Shown here in pieces: positions 39,266 through 46,974 of a stretch of 64,000 nucleotides of DNA. The notes under the pieces are model-generated. The model saw only the letters and a program-made list of their open reading frames with translations, was not told where the DNA came from and made no database searches. Each line of letters opens with the position of its first letter. The stretch's first letter is position 1. The translations under genes and the position numbers were made by a program. This DNA comes from Pseudodesulfovibrio indicus (GTDB lineage: Bacteria; Desulfobacterota; Desulfovibrionia; Desulfovibrionales; Desulfovibrionaceae): the NCBI RefSeq assembly GCF_001563225.1, contig NZ_CP014206.1, positions 1,426,001 to 1,490,000 on the forward strand. The letters are read 5' to 3'.

Positions 39266-39823
39266 ATGAAAGAGAAGCGCAAAGCGGAAATTGTACGCGA
39301 CATACTGCTGGGCGACGTCCAGTCGTTCGGCATTCTGGTGCGCGAGTACCAGAGGCCCGTGTTCAATCTCATGCTGCGCATGACCGGCGACGCGGAAACG
39401 GCAGCGGACCTATCCCAGGAAGCGTTCGCCCGGGCATACGAGAAGCTCGAAACGTTCAACCAGCGCAGGCGGTTTTTCCCATGGCTGTATACGCTGGCCC
39501 TGAACGTGGCCCGGGACTGGTTCCGGAAGGAAGGGCGCGACAGACACATCTTCGTCGAGGACGCAACGGAAATGATCCGCGACGAGGACGTGCCGGACGA
39601 ACCGAAGTCGATCAACGCGCGCATAGACGGCGCCAAGGCGTTCGATGCGGTGATGGAACTTGATCCCAAGTACCGCGAAGCGCTCATCCTCAGGTATCGG
39701 CACGATTTCACCATGCAGGAGATCGCGAACACCCTGGGGATCAGCGTCAGTGCGGCGAAGATGCGCCTGAGCAGGGGGCTGGACATGGTCCGGCACCGAT
39801 TTACGGGGGGAACCCATGACTGA
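39266..39823 (+). CDS. ECF-type RNA polymerase sigma factor
   Basis: 185 residues. Region 2 (FGILVREYQRPVFNLMLRMTG ... ADLSQEAFARAYEKL ... FFPWLYTLALNVARDWFRK) and region 4 (LDPKYREALILRYRHDFTMQEIANTLGISVSAAKMRLSRG) are clear. The gene overlaps the next by 8 bases, the classic sigma/anti-sigma pairing. Probably directs the downstream envelope genes. Confidence 0.93.
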   Translation: MKEKRKAEIVRDILLGDVQSFGILVREYQRPVFNLMLRMTGDAETAADLSQEAFARAYEKLETFNQRRRFFPWLYTLALNVARDWFRKEGRDRHIFVEDATEMIRDEDVPDEPKSINARIDGAKAFDAVMELDPKYREALILRYRHDFTMQEIANTLGISVSAAKMRLSRGLDMVRHRFTGGTHD

Positions 39824-40388
39824 AGAAAAAAAGAAAATGCGGATGGAAGACATCATCATCCAATCCATACAGAGCGCGCCCGAGGTGGACCCGCCCGCGG
39901 ATCTCTACCGGCGCGTCATGGACGGGCTTGAGCCCAAGCGGCCGTCCCTGTGGACGCGGGTCCGGCTGTGGCTGATCCGGCCGCAGGTTCTGGCCGTGCG
40001 CCCGCTCACGGCCATTCCGGCCCTGACCCTGGCCGTGGCCCTGATCGCCCTGGCCGTGGTCAAGAACCAGCCCGTGGTGGAAGATCCCGCCATGCGGCTT
40101 GCCACGGTTCGTTTCATATTGCACGATACGGACATGCACGCCCGGAACGTGTCCGTCATCGGGTCGTTCAACAATTGGCGGGCGGACCGTTCGGTCATGT
40201 GGTACAGTTCAGAGGCGAAAGCGTGGATACTCGAAGCGCAGCTGCCCACGGGCGACCATGAATACCTGTTCCTGGTCAACGGGGAACAGCTCGTGCCCGA
40301 CCCCAACGCGCCCATGACCAGCGACGACGGGTTCGGAAACCGGAATTCGATCGTGTTTGTGAACGGAGAACATGAGCAAGCATTGTAG
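39816..40388 (+). CDS. membrane protein with CBM48-like domain, putative anti-sigma factor
   Basis: 190 residues. The cytoplasmic N-terminus (1-55) holds PPADLYRRVMDGLEPKRP, a short helix pattern typical of zf-less anti-sigma tails. TM segment about 65-82 (AIPALTLAVALIALAVV). The periplasmic part (95-185) resembles an early-set glycogen-binding (CBM48) domain with VSVIGSFNNWRAD and GDHEYLFLVNGEQLVPDP. Having a carbohydrate-binding-like sensor on an anti-sigma factor is unusual. Confidence 0.8.
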   Translation: MTEEKKKMRMEDIIIQSIQSAPEVDPPADLYRRVMDGLEPKRPSLWTRVRLWLIRPQVLAVRPLTAIPALTLAVALIALAVVKNQPVVEDPAMRLATVRFILHDTDMHARNVSVIGSFNNWRADRSVMWYSSEAKAWILEAQLPTGDHEYLFLVNGEQLVPDPNAPMTSDDGFGNRNSIVFVNGEHEQAL

Positions 40389-41142
40389 CCTCCATACCCT
40401 GGCCTTCCTGCTGGCAGTCTGCCTTTCCTTCCAGGCGCTGCCGGCAGGGGCCCAGGATGAAAGCCTTTCCTCTCTGGCCGCCCGCGCCCGCGAATGCGGC
40501 GTCTGCTCCGAAACCCTGGACCGTGTCCTTGATTCGGCCGGGGAATCCCAAGTCACCGAGCCCGAAGGGGCGTCCCTGATTCGGCCGCTCATCGAGGCCT
40601 GCGATCTCAGGCTGCCCCTGAACCCGTTCTGCGAAAAGCTGGAGGAGGGGCTGTCCAAGCACGTCCGGCCCCCGCTCATCGTCCGCGCCCTGCAGCTCAA
40701 GATCGAGGACTACGTCTTCGCCCGCTCCCTGCTGCCCGGCCCGCAGGAGGAGATCAACCCGCGCCTGCTGACCATTTTGGGCGAGGGCTTGTCCAAGGGT
40801 ACCCCGCGCGCCGACGTCGAGGCCTATGTGGGCGAGTTCTCCTCGCAGCCGCCCGAGCCGTTTCTGGCCGGGGCCGAGATGGTCTGCCTGCTGGGCCAGG
40901 TCCGGTTCGACTACGGGCTGACCAGGACCATGCTCGAGGCCGGGTTCAAGTCCGGCGGCCTGGACGGCGAATGGCGGTTCTTCATCTGGACCGTCCTGGT
41001 GGCCCGCCAGCGCGGCATCACCGACCCGCAGATCGCGCACGAGGCCGTGCTGGTGCTGGCCGACAAGGGCGCGCCGTCCGACGTCTCCTCCCGCCTCGGC
41101 TTCTCCAGCCGCAATCTGAGCGGGCGTTCCTCCGTCAAGTAA
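40372..41142 (+). CDS. exported protein of unknown function
   Basis: 256 residues with a signal peptide (about 1-26, cleavage near AGAQDE). Two Cys (CGVC) lie near residue 40 and further Cys near 75 and 85, so disulfides are likely. The rest is helical. It overlaps the anti-sigma gene by 17 bases, which implies coupling. No family recognised; probably an effector of the sigma system in the envelope. Confidence 0.75.
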   Translation: MSKHCSLHTLAFLLAVCLSFQALPAGAQDESLSSLAARARECGVCSETLDRVLDSAGESQVTEPEGASLIRPLIEACDLRLPLNPFCEKLEEGLSKHVRPPLIVRALQLKIEDYVFARSLLPGPQEEINPRLLTILGEGLSKGTPRADVEAYVGEFSSQPPEPFLAGAEMVCLLGQVRFDYGLTRTMLEAGFKSGGLDGEWRFFIWTVLVARQRGITDPQIAHEAVLVLADKGAPSDVSSRLGFSSRNLSGRSSVK

Positions 41143-41234
41143 CTATCATTGATTTCCGTGTGACCCTGAGCGACTGTACGGGGTATATTCTTAATGAGAG
41201 GTCGAGAGACCCGGAAACCCATGGGAGCCTCCGA

Positions 41235-42191
41235 GTGAGAAATATCGTTGCGATGTTGCTGGTCGCATTGACACTGACTTTGGCCGGTTGCGCCACGGTC
41301 ATGGGGCCGTACTACCTGGAACAGGAACAGTACGAGGAAGGCATTTCAGTCCTGGGCGAGAGGCTGAAGGAGAACCCGGACGACGCGTCGTCGTCCTACT
41401 ATGTGGGCCGGTATCACCTGGCCCTGAACCAGCCCTCGGAAGCGCTGCCCTTCCTCGAGACGGCGGCCCGGCTGGAGCCGGACAACGCGGATTACGCGTT
41501 CTGGACCGGAGTGGCCTACTGGGCGCTCCTGGACTTCGACCGGGAACGGGCGGCCTACCTGAGGGCCGTGAGCCTCGACCCGAACCATATTTCGGCCCAC
41601 CTCTACCTCGGCCATGGCTACATGGACCACGAGCAATGGGGCAAGGCCATCGAAGAGTACGACACGGTCCTGAAACTGGACAAGTACAACCCCGAGGCGC
41701 TGTACAACAGGGCGAGAGCCCTGGCCGCCCTCGGCAAGACAAAGGATGAGATAGCGGCCTGGAAAAAGTTCCTTGAGTTTTATCCCGACGGGAGCATGGC
41801 CATGACGGCCACGGAGCAACTCAATCTGCAAGGGGACTTCACCTACCGCAATCACATAATCGGGGGACGAAACGTCACGCTGCGAAGCGCGGCCTTCAAA
41901 CCCGGGACCAGCGAACTGGAGAAGGACAGCAAGCCATCGTTGCAGGTCTTGACGGCAATGATGCAGGTCAACAAGAAGCTGCGGCTGCACATCGTCGCCT
42001 ACGTCAAGGGCGACAAGTCCCTGGCCAGGGCCAGGGCCGAGGCGGTTCGCGAGACCATGCTGAACGGTGTCCGGGACGTTGATCCGCAAAGGCTGCCTCT
42101 GAGTTGGTTCGGAGATGCCGAGACGGTAAACGCAGGCGGGAAGCAGTTCCCCCTGGACGAATCGGTGACCTTCATAACCGACCTACGGTAA
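41235..42191 (+). CDS. TPR lipoprotein with OmpA-like C-terminus
   Basis: 318 residues from a GTG start. The lipobox LTLAGCAT predicts lipidation. TPR repeats occupy about 35-190, for example NADYAFWTGVAYWALLDFDR and AHLYLGHGYMDHEQWGKAIE. The C-terminal 100 residues (FKPGTSELEKDSKPSLQVLTAM ... HIVAYVKGDKSLARARAEAVRETML) resemble an OmpA-type peptidoglycan-binding domain. Acts at the outer membrane, perhaps as a scaffold. Confidence 0.85.
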   Translation: MRNIVAMLLVALTLTLAGCATVMGPYYLEQEQYEEGISVLGERLKENPDDASSSYYVGRYHLALNQPSEALPFLETAARLEPDNADYAFWTGVAYWALLDFDRERAAYLRAVSLDPNHISAHLYLGHGYMDHEQWGKAIEEYDTVLKLDKYNPEALYNRARALAALGKTKDEIAAWKKFLEFYPDGSMAMTATEQLNLQGDFTYRNHIIGGRNVTLRSAAFKPGTSELEKDSKPSLQVLTAMMQVNKKLRLHIVAYVKGDKSLARARAEAVRETMLNGVRDVDPQRLPLSWFGDAETVNAGGKQFPLDESVTFITDLR

Positions 42192-42210
42192 TCAATTGGA
42201 GAGTAAGGAT

Positions 42211-43101
42211 ATGTTAGCCATATTTAGGAAATTGAGCGTTTGGGCCATCCTGGCCCTGCTGACCATGGCATTGGCCGCTCCCGCCGCCATGGCCCAGACC
42301 GAGGATCCCCCTGCGGACCCCGGCGTGACCGAAGAGGCCGCTCCGGCCGAAACCCCTGAAGACGAAGCCCCGGCTTTCGCCAATCCGACGCAGGCCGCCA
42401 AGGCCGCTGCATTGGCCGAGGCCGCCGCCGAGGCTGCCGCCGAAGCCAATGCCGAGGCTCTGGCCGAGGCCGAGCAGGCCGTGGCCGACGCCCAGACCGC
42501 CGTGGATACCGCCGCTGCGGCTCTGGCCGCCGCCCAGGAGGCCGAGGACGCCGAAGCCGAGGCCCAGGCCCAGGCCGACCTGGACGCCGCCATGTCCGAC
42601 CTTGAGGCCGCCCAGGCGAGTGCCGACCAGGCCGTGTCGGACGCCGCTTCCATCTCGGTGGATGACATCGCCTCCATGCGCGCAGACGGCATGGGCTGGG
42701 GCGAGATCGCTCAGGAACTGGGCGTGCATCCGTCCACCGTGGGGCTCGGCCACCGCCACCAGAACCGGACCCGCGCCGAGGTCGCCAGCCGGGGCGTGGG
42801 CAAGGAGAAGGCCTCAGTGGCCGCCAAGGCGGGCAAGGCCACCAGCCGCAACACCAAGGCCGGCGTGTCCCGGACCCCCGGCGTGTCCGGCGGCAAGGGG
42901 TCCAAGTCCGTGGGTCTCTCCCGTGCCTCTGAAAAGGCCCAGACCGGGGCCAAGGGTTCCAAGTCCTCCAACGACAATTCCTCGTCCGGGCGCGGCAACG
43001 CCGGCAATTCCAATGCCGGAGGCAACGGCAAGAGCCAGGGCAAGGGCAAGGGCGGTTCCAATGCCGGAGGCAACGGCAAAGGGAACGGCAAGAGCAAGTG
43101 A
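42211..43101 (+). CDS. exported Ala-rich coiled-coil protein with Gly/Asn/Lys tail
   Basis: 296 residues. Signal peptide about 1-28 (AMAQTEDP). Residues 55-140 are an Ala/Glu-rich coiled coil. Residues 147-180 hold an HTH-like segment (SVDDIASMRADGMGWGEIAQ ... GVHPSTVGLGH) seen in other exported proteins of this phylum. The C-terminal 100 residues are low-complexity Gly/Asn/Ser/Lys (NAGGNGKSQGKGKG). ATG chosen for AAGGA 3-6 bases upstream. Unknown surface role. Confidence 0.75.
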   Translation: MLAIFRKLSVWAILALLTMALAAPAAMAQTEDPPADPGVTEEAAPAETPEDEAPAFANPTQAAKAAALAEAAAEAAAEANAEALAEAEQAVADAQTAVDTAAAALAAAQEAEDAEAEAQAQADLDAAMSDLEAAQASADQAVSDAASISVDDIASMRADGMGWGEIAQELGVHPSTVGLGHRHQNRTRAEVASRGVGKEKASVAAKAGKATSRNTKAGVSRTPGVSGGKGSKSVGLSRASEKAQTGAKGSKSSNDNSSSGRGNAGNSNAGGNGKSQGKGKGGSNAGGNGKGNGKSK

Positions 43102-43127
43102 CTCTCCGCGCCAGCCACACTGTGCGT

Positions 43128-43160
43128 AAAAAGGGACCCGGCCGATCGGGTCCCTTTTTT
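43128..43160 (+). terminator. terminator of the sigma-factor gene cluster
   Basis: AAAAAGGGACCCG / CGGGTCCCTTTTT stem with a 6-base loop and a trailing T-run. Ends the transcript that begins at the ECF gene. Confidence 0.85.
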
Positions 43161-43255
43161 TGCGCCCGGCACCGTATTAGGCCGGTCTCCGCCCTTCAAA
43201 TGCGGGTTGAATCCGGCTATGCTCGGTTCATCCGCGAATCAACCAAGGCGATCCC

Positions 43256-44251
43256 ATGGCGCAGACCCCCGACAACGCTTCCCTGAACGAGACCTACCTC
43301 CAGATCAGTCCGAACATCCTGGCCAGCTTTCCCAAGTTCCGCCCGCCCGTCGACCTGTACGTGTACGACCCGGCGCTGGGCCGGACCGGCTGCTTCCACA
43401 AGGCCGGGGAACGGCTGTCCACCGAGGGGCAGGCCGAGGTGGCCCGGTTCGCCGAGGGGGGGCTGCTCTTTCTGCTGCGCGACGACTACCGCATCTATGC
43501 CGAGCACCTGAGCAAGCGGCTCGGCCTGCTGCTGGTGGAGGAGGGGTTCACCCCCCAGGAGGTGGCGGAGATATTCTTCCTCGCCTTCCGCGACCGCATG
43601 GAGGATTTCCTGGCCCAGCCGCGCGAGGAGTCTTTCGAGGCCTTGCGAAAGGACGCCTCCGTCCTGGCCGAGTACCTGTGGATCGACCCCGCTCGGGTGG
43701 CCTTCCTGACCCACACCATGGACCGCGAGTACAGCCTCGCCGTACACTCGGTCAACACCATGCTGGTGGGGCTGGCTCTCTACCTGCGGCTGACCGGGGG
43801 CAAGGTCGAGAAGGACGTGCTGGTCAGCCTGATCCTGGGGCTTCTGCTCCACGACGTGGGCATGACCATGGTCCCGAAGTTCATCCGGGACAAGGAACAG
43901 TACCTGGTGCGCCGGGACCGGGAGTCCATCGAGCGGCACATCGAGGCCGGGCGGAACATGCTCCGGCGGCTCAAGGTCGCGGACCCGGTGATCTTGGAAT
44001 GCATGGAGCAGCACCACGAACGGACGGACGGCTCCGGCTATCCGGACCGGCGGTTCGTGAAGGGGATTTCCGAGGCCGGGAAGATCTGCGCGGTGGCGGA
44101 CTCGTTTTCGGCCATGATCGGCGACCGGCCGCATCGTTCGGCCCTGGACGCGGCGCGGGCCGCCGAAACCCTGGCCGGGGATTCCCGAAAGTACGACCCG
44201 AAGCTGACCGCGCTTCTGGCCGTGGTCATGCGCGAGTCCGCTACAGCCTGA
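43256..44251 (+). CDS. HD-GYP domain protein (c-di-GMP phosphodiesterase family)
   Basis: 331 residues, cytoplasmic. The N-terminal third (1-125) is a PilZ-free variable region. The HD-GYP domain (about 160-325) has GLLLHDVGM, HIEAGRNML and EQHHERTDGSGYP, the GYP signature residues. It likely cleaves c-di-GMP. Its end overlaps the convergent GNAT gene by 11 bases. Confidence 0.9.
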   Translation: MAQTPDNASLNETYLQISPNILASFPKFRPPVDLYVYDPALGRTGCFHKAGERLSTEGQAEVARFAEGGLLFLLRDDYRIYAEHLSKRLGLLLVEEGFTPQEVAEIFFLAFRDRMEDFLAQPREESFEALRKDASVLAEYLWIDPARVAFLTHTMDREYSLAVHSVNTMLVGLALYLRLTGGKVEKDVLVSLILGLLLHDVGMTMVPKFIRDKEQYLVRRDRESIERHIEAGRNMLRRLKVADPVILECMEQHHERTDGSGYPDRRFVKGISEAGKICAVADSFSAMIGDRPHRSALDAARAAETLAGDSRKYDPKLTALLAVVMRESATA

Positions 44252-44672
44252 TGTACCCCTGGGACGCGGTTCGGGCCGGGTCTTCGACCAGGGCCATGGC
44301 CGTGAGCATGGGCCGGAACCCGAAGCGGGCGTAGAACCCCTCCTTGCCCGGCACGGCCCAGAGCACCACATTGGCGGTGTTCAGCCGTTCCATCATGCCC
44401 TGCATCATCCGGGTGCCGAGCCCCTTGCCCTGGTACTCCGGGAGCATGCACAGGTCGTAGATCACGGACTGCACCAGCCCGTCGCTCAGGGCGCGGGCGA
44501 TGCCCACCAGCGCGTCCCCGTCCCAGGCGAAGCAGTTCAGGTCGCTGTTCTCGAAGGTCCGGCGCAATGTGTCCGGCTCGCGGGTGCCGAGCGGGGCCTT
44601 CTCGAAGATTTCCGCCGCCCTTGTCCAGTCCACGCCGTCGCGCTCGAAGCTGATGCTGATGTTGTCGCTCAT
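44241..44672 (-). CDS. GNAT-family N-acetyltransferase
   Basis: 143 residues from ATG 44672. The acetyl-CoA motif DLCMLPEYQGKGLGTRMMQGM is present, and WAVPGKEGFYARFGFRPM is the typical C-terminal end. Substrate unknown. It overlaps the thioesterase gene by 4 bases (ATGA), so both are co-translated. Confidence 0.9.
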   Translation of the reverse strand: MSDNISISFERDGVDWTRAAEIFEKAPLGTREPDTLRRTFENSDLNCFAWDGDALVGIARALSDGLVQSVIYDLCMLPEYQGKGLGTRMMQGMMERLNTANVVLWAVPGKEGFYARFGFRPMLTAMALVEDPARTASQGYIRL

Positions 44673-45430
44673 GGCCGGGTCCACCAGGAGCGCATGCGCA
44701 CCACTTCCTTGGAGTCCTGGTCACGGGTCAGCCCGTGGAGCAGGGTGTCCAGCCCGTTGTCCGGCTCGGCGGGCGCGCAGGCGGCGGTGAGCCGGTCCCC
44801 GGCAAAGGATTCGGTCCGGTACTGGATGTCCACGCCCACGCAGGAACGCCCGGCCATCCACTCCTCGGGCACTGCCTCGAGGCAGTAATCCAGATAGTTC
44901 ACGTTGTTGACGTGGCCGTTGACGTCCGCGTCAGCCCGGCGGGCGACGATCCCGGCCCGGAACTCGCCTTCCTTGAGCCGGGTCACGGCCTTGGACGGGA
45001 AGACCAGGGCGCGGTCGCGCTCCGGGATGAACCGCTCGTTGAGCACTGTCTCGGGCGGGTCCGGGCGGTGGGTCTTGACGTTCATGGTCACCCAGGAGGT
45101 GGTGGCGCGCCCCATGACGCCGTCCCGGTCGCTGATCAGGAAGTCGCGCAGGGCCACCAGCCGCTCGTTGCCCGAGGGCCAGGTCACGATGGCGGTCCGC
45201 TCCCCGAAGCCGGGCAGCCGGTCGACCATGATGTGCAGCCGGGCGAGTATCCAGAAGTGGCCGGACTGCTCCAGGTCGTGAAAGCCGAACCCCAGGGCGT
45301 CGGCGTGGCGCGAGGCTATGTCCTGCAACTGGTTGCAGAGGGCGGAGATGGAAACCCGCCCGTCCAGGCGCGGTTCGTAGGAGCGGATGTCGTAGCCGTG
45401 TTCGAAGGTCAGATCGGATTTGGTTGTCAT
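44669..45430 (-). CDS. acyl-ACP thioesterase-like protein
   Basis: 253 residues with two hot-dog halves. It resembles the FatA/FatB-type acyl-ACP thioesterases: ISALCNQLQDIASRHADALG near residue 30, WPSGNERLVALRDFLISD, and the second domain with DADVNGHVNNVNYLDYCLEAVP, where N and H of the NGHVNN motif are the catalytic-type residues. It releases fatty acids from ACP in related organisms. Partner acetyltransferase downstream. Confidence 0.88.
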   Translation of the reverse strand: MTTKSDLTFEHGYDIRSYEPRLDGRVSISALCNQLQDIASRHADALGFGFHDLEQSGHFWILARLHIMVDRLPGFGERTAIVTWPSGNERLVALRDFLISDRDGVMGRATTSWVTMNVKTHRPDPPETVLNERFIPERDRALVFPSKAVTRLKEGEFRAGIVARRADADVNGHVNNVNYLDYCLEAVPEEWMAGRSCVGVDIQYRTESFAGDRLTAACAPAEPDNGLDTLLHGLTRDQDSKEVVRMRSWWTRP

Positions 45431-45483
45431 AGCAACCAATGTCTAGGGGAGATCGTTCCCGGTGTAAAGGGGGGAGTGCGCGT

Positions 45484-46176
45484 TCAGCGTATCCCCTGCT
45501 CCCTCTGGATGCGGTCGATCTCGCCGGAGTCCCGCATGGACCGGAGTTCCGCCGTGATGCCGGGGACCAGCCCCGCGTGGCGGGCGTGCAGGTAATGGTA
45601 CAGGGGGATGACCGCCAGGGGCGACTCGTTGATGCGCAGGCGGTCGCCGTCCGGGGTGCGGACCTGGGTCAGGGCCCAGGGCCGGTCCACCAGCAGGGCG
45701 TCCAGCCGCCCGGCCAGGAGAAGCTGCATGAGCTTGTTCTCGTCGGGCATCCGGGTCAGCTCCGGGAATCCCTCGGTAAGCAATTCAGCGTATTTGTTGC
45801 CTATCTTTATCCCCACCCGCATGGTGCGCAGGGTCTCCAGGTTCGTGTTCTCCAGCGTCCGGCCATTGGTCACGACCACGCCCTCCACCGAGTTGATGGG
45901 CACGTCGACGCGGATCAGATCAGGGTAGTCGCGCTCGATGGCCGCGATGCGGTTGACCTCGCCGTCCAGCTCGCCCTTGTCGGCCAGGGCCAGGGAGCGG
46001 GCCGCGGGCAGCTTTTTCCCGGCAACCTCGATGCCCATCCGGCCGTAGGCCGCCTCCAGCACCTTGAGGGAGCCGAGGGACAGGGAGCTGCCGCCATAGC
46101 CGAAGACGAGCCGCTGCCCCGCCGAAGCCGGAAAGCAGAGCAACAGGGTCAGTATGCCGATCAGGAGAATGCGCAT
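45484..46176 (-). CDS. periplasmic solute-binding protein (SBP_bac_3-like)
   Basis: 230 residues with a signal peptide (about 1-20). The fold matches amino-acid-type binding proteins: LRTMRVGIKIGNKYAELLTEGFP in the hinge region and a C-terminal LRSMRDSGEIDRIQRE. No ABC permease or ATPase gene is adjacent, so it may act as a sensor input or feed a distant transporter. ATG 46176 was chosen for the AGGAG nearby. Confidence 0.8.
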   Translation of the reverse strand: MRILLIGILTLLLCFPASAGQRLVFGYGGSSLSLGSLKVLEAAYGRMGIEVAGKKLPAARSLALADKGELDGEVNRIAAIERDYPDLIRVDVPINSVEGVVVTNGRTLENTNLETLRTMRVGIKIGNKYAELLTEGFPELTRMPDENKLMQLLLAGRLDALLVDRPWALTQVRTPDGDRLRINESPLAVIPLYHYLHARHAGLVPGITAELRSMRDSGEIDRIQREQGIR

Positions 46177-46248
46177 GGATGCACCACCATAGCCCCAAAT
46201 CGGAGACGGGTCCATGGGGGTGAGGCGCGGTGTCCGGTCCCGGCCGGA

Positions 46249-46842
46249 TCAGGCCAGGAAGTTGCGCACGCCGGAGAAGATGATCTGGGCGGCCATGGCC
46301 GACAGGACCAGACCGGTGATCTTGGTCAGCACGTTCAGCCCCATCTTGCCGATGACCCGCTTGAAGGTGGAGGCCGAGAACAGGATCAGCCCGACCGACA
46401 GGCAGGCGCAGACCAGGGCCGCCGCACCGGTCAGCTTGTCGGAGGTGGAGGACAGCTCCGCGCCGAGGATGAGCAGGGTGCCGATGGTGGCCGGGCCCAC
46501 GGTGATGGGCATGGCCAGGGGCACCACGGCCACGTCCGAGTCGTCCTCGGGCTCGGGCCGCTGCTTTTTGCCGGACACGAGCGACACGGCGGACAGGAAG
46601 AGCAGCGCGCCCGCGCCCACCCGGAACCCGTCCAGGGTGATGCCCAGCGTGGAGAAGATCGGGTTGCCCGCGAAGTAGAGCACCAGGGCGATGATCAACA
46701 CCGCCGAGATAGTCCGCACGGCCAGCTTGCGCTGCTCCCGCTTCTCCATGCCCTCGGTCAGGGACAGGAACACGGAGAGCACGAAAAACGGCGTGAGCAG
46801 GAAAAACAGCTTTATATAGAGCGAAATGAACAGGTTGGTCAT
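46249..46842 (-). CDS. MarC/UPF0056 family membrane protein
   Basis: 197 residues and six predicted membrane helices. MarC family features: LFFLLTPFFVLSVFLSLTEGM, ALVLYFAGNPIFSTLGITLDGFRVGAGALLF and PLAMPITVGPATIGTLL. Function of the family is unknown despite the old link to antibiotic resistance. The GTG at 46848 is an alternative start. Confidence 0.9.
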   Translation of the reverse strand: MTNLFISLYIKLFFLLTPFFVLSVFLSLTEGMEKREQRKLAVRTISAVLIIALVLYFAGNPIFSTLGITLDGFRVGAGALLFLSAVSLVSGKKQRPEPEDDSDVAVVPLAMPITVGPATIGTLLILGAELSSTSDKLTGAAALVCACLSVGLILFSASTFKRVIGKMGLNVLTKITGLVLSAMAAQIIFSGVRNFLA

Positions 46843-46900
46843 GACCACCCCCGCGCGAAGCGCGCGCCAAAAAGTTTAGGAGGGAAGAGGGGATGGAGGT

Positions 46901-46959
46901 CCGGGGGAAGGGGAGAGGGGAAGCCCTTTACAAAGGGTTCCCCTCTCCCCTTCCCCCGG
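46901..46959. repeat. 22-bp purine/pyrimidine mirror-like inverted repeat
   Basis: Arms 46901-46922 and 46938-46959 are perfectly complementary, one entirely purine-rich (CCGGGGGAAGGGGAGAGGGG), with a nested CCCTTT/AAAGGG in the loop. It follows the recN stop on the minus strand, so it may act as a terminator, but lacks a T-run. Confidence 0.75.
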
Positions 46960-46974
46960 CCGCCGGAGGCTCCC

